Positions 7,338 to 7,402 of a DNA stretch of 7,402 bases are shown piece after piece. A model generated the notes under the pieces. The model worked only from the letters and a program-made list of their open reading frames with translations, did not search any database and was not told where the DNA came from. Each line of letters opens with the position of its first letter. Position 1 is the first letter of the stretch. Both the position numbers and the translations under genes were made by a program. Source of the DNA: Bacteroidota bacterium (GTDB taxonomy: Bacteria > Bacteroidota > Bacteroidia > NS11-12g > UBA955); assembly GCA_018969565.1 (NCBI GenBank), contig JAGWYC010000095.1, forward strand, positions 1 through 7,402, read 5' to 3'.

Positions 7338-7381
7338 GGCTTCGCCTCCTCAGTCCCATAAGAACCAAGCAGGTGTTTCAT
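7334..7381 (-). other. Possible 15-codon mini-ORF ending on the NusG-like start
   Basis: An ATG at 7381-7379, immediately after a TAA at 7384-7382, opens a 15-codon frame with product MKHLLGSYGTEEAKP. Its TGA (7336-7334) overlaps the antiterminator ATG by four bases, the same ATGA arrangement as the real gene junctions. The AGGAGG falls on its Glu-Glu codons. It has no ribosome binding site of its own. It could be a leader peptide that couples translation, but a frame this short arises easily by chance; there is no homology evidence. Confidence 0.25.
7345..7350 (-). promoter_or_regulatory. Strong Shine-Dalgarno (AGGAGG) for the NusG-like gene
   Basis: On the minus strand AGGAGG (GAGGAGG if 7351 is included) lies seven bases upstream of the ATG at 7337-7335, an ideal spacing. 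It is the only convincing ribosome binding site in the window; none of the other seven gene starts has one. It fixes the start of the antiterminator gene, together with the in-frame TGA at 7352-7350. Confidence 0.75.
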
Positions 7382-7402
7382 TTATTCGCGGCGGCTCAGC
7401 GG
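7382..7402 (-). CDS. Possible C-terminal end of an upstream gene (cut by window edge)
   Basis: Reading in from the right edge, one minus-strand frame gives six codons (PLSRRE) and then TAA at 7384-7382. A second frame stays open to the TGA at 7352-7350. Either could be the end of a preceding operon gene, or the region may be untranslated leader. Too little sequence remains to identify a product; no Bacteroidota-type promoter (TAnnTTTG) is seen between here and the antiterminator start. Confidence 0.2.
   Translation of the reverse strand, partial: PLSRRE

Noticed and set aside
7385..7402. GC-rich segment at the right edge considered as a terminator hairpin
   Set aside because: The bases form short direct CCGC repeats rather than an inverted repeat, and no T run follows in the transcribed direction.
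1..7402. CRISPR arrays, tRNA or rRNA genes, insertion sequence ends, rho-independent terminators
   Set aside because: No regularly spaced repeats, tRNA-like or rRNA-like segments, terminal inverted repeats or stem-plus-T-run structures were recognised by eye; the window is essentially all coding.

Overview
The window is a stretch of one tightly packed operon, transcribed entirely right to left (minus strand). It carries the biosynthesis of CMP-pseudaminic acid (a nonulosonic, sialic-acid-like sugar) together with an ABC-type polysaccharide exporter and a NusG-family antiterminator. The protein families point to a member of the Bacteroidota. The NusG paralogue resembles UpxY, the ABC ATPase has the long N-terminal insert common in that phylum's polysaccharide exporters, the PseG variant is the form I associate with that phylum, and nearly all start codons lack a Shine-Dalgarno sequence. 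Base composition looks roughly balanced by eye. The organism assignment is inference; no rRNA or housekeeping gene is present.

Layout in transcription order, from the right edge: (1) 7338-7402, a short leader or intergenic piece with a possible tail of an upstream gene, a 15-codon mini-ORF and a strong AGGAGG ribosome binding site; (2) UpxY/NusG-like antiterminator, 7337-6816; (3) Wzm-type permease, 6819-5965; (4) Wzt-type ATPase with a C-terminal carbohydrate-binding domain, 5962-4691; (5) pseB, 4694-3666; (6) pseC, 3654-2485; (7) pseF, 2488-1796, starting with TTG; (8) pseG, 1799-816, starting with GTG; (9) pseI, 819-1, cut by the left edge. There is no gene-free stretch longer than about 65 bases. 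Five of the seven junctions between these genes are four-base NTGA start/stop overlaps, and the other two are gaps of 2 and 11 bases. No internal terminator or promoter was seen.

How the genes work together: PseB dehydrates and epimerises UDP-GlcNAc, PseC transaminates the 4-keto product, an acetyltransferase (PseH, not in this window) should N-acetylate it, PseG removes UDP, PseI condenses the sugar with phosphoenolpyruvate, and PseF activates the product as CMP-Pse. The Wzm/Wzt pair would export a finished, lipid-linked polysaccharide, plausibly one that contains or ends in Pse. The NusG paralogue would keep RNA polymerase processive over the long operon. The individual families are all known. 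The points of most interest are the absence of pseH from its common place between pseG and pseI, the tight coupling of an exporter that may read a chain end to an ulosonic acid pathway, the lone strong Shine-Dalgarno sequence, and the substituted motifs in PseF.
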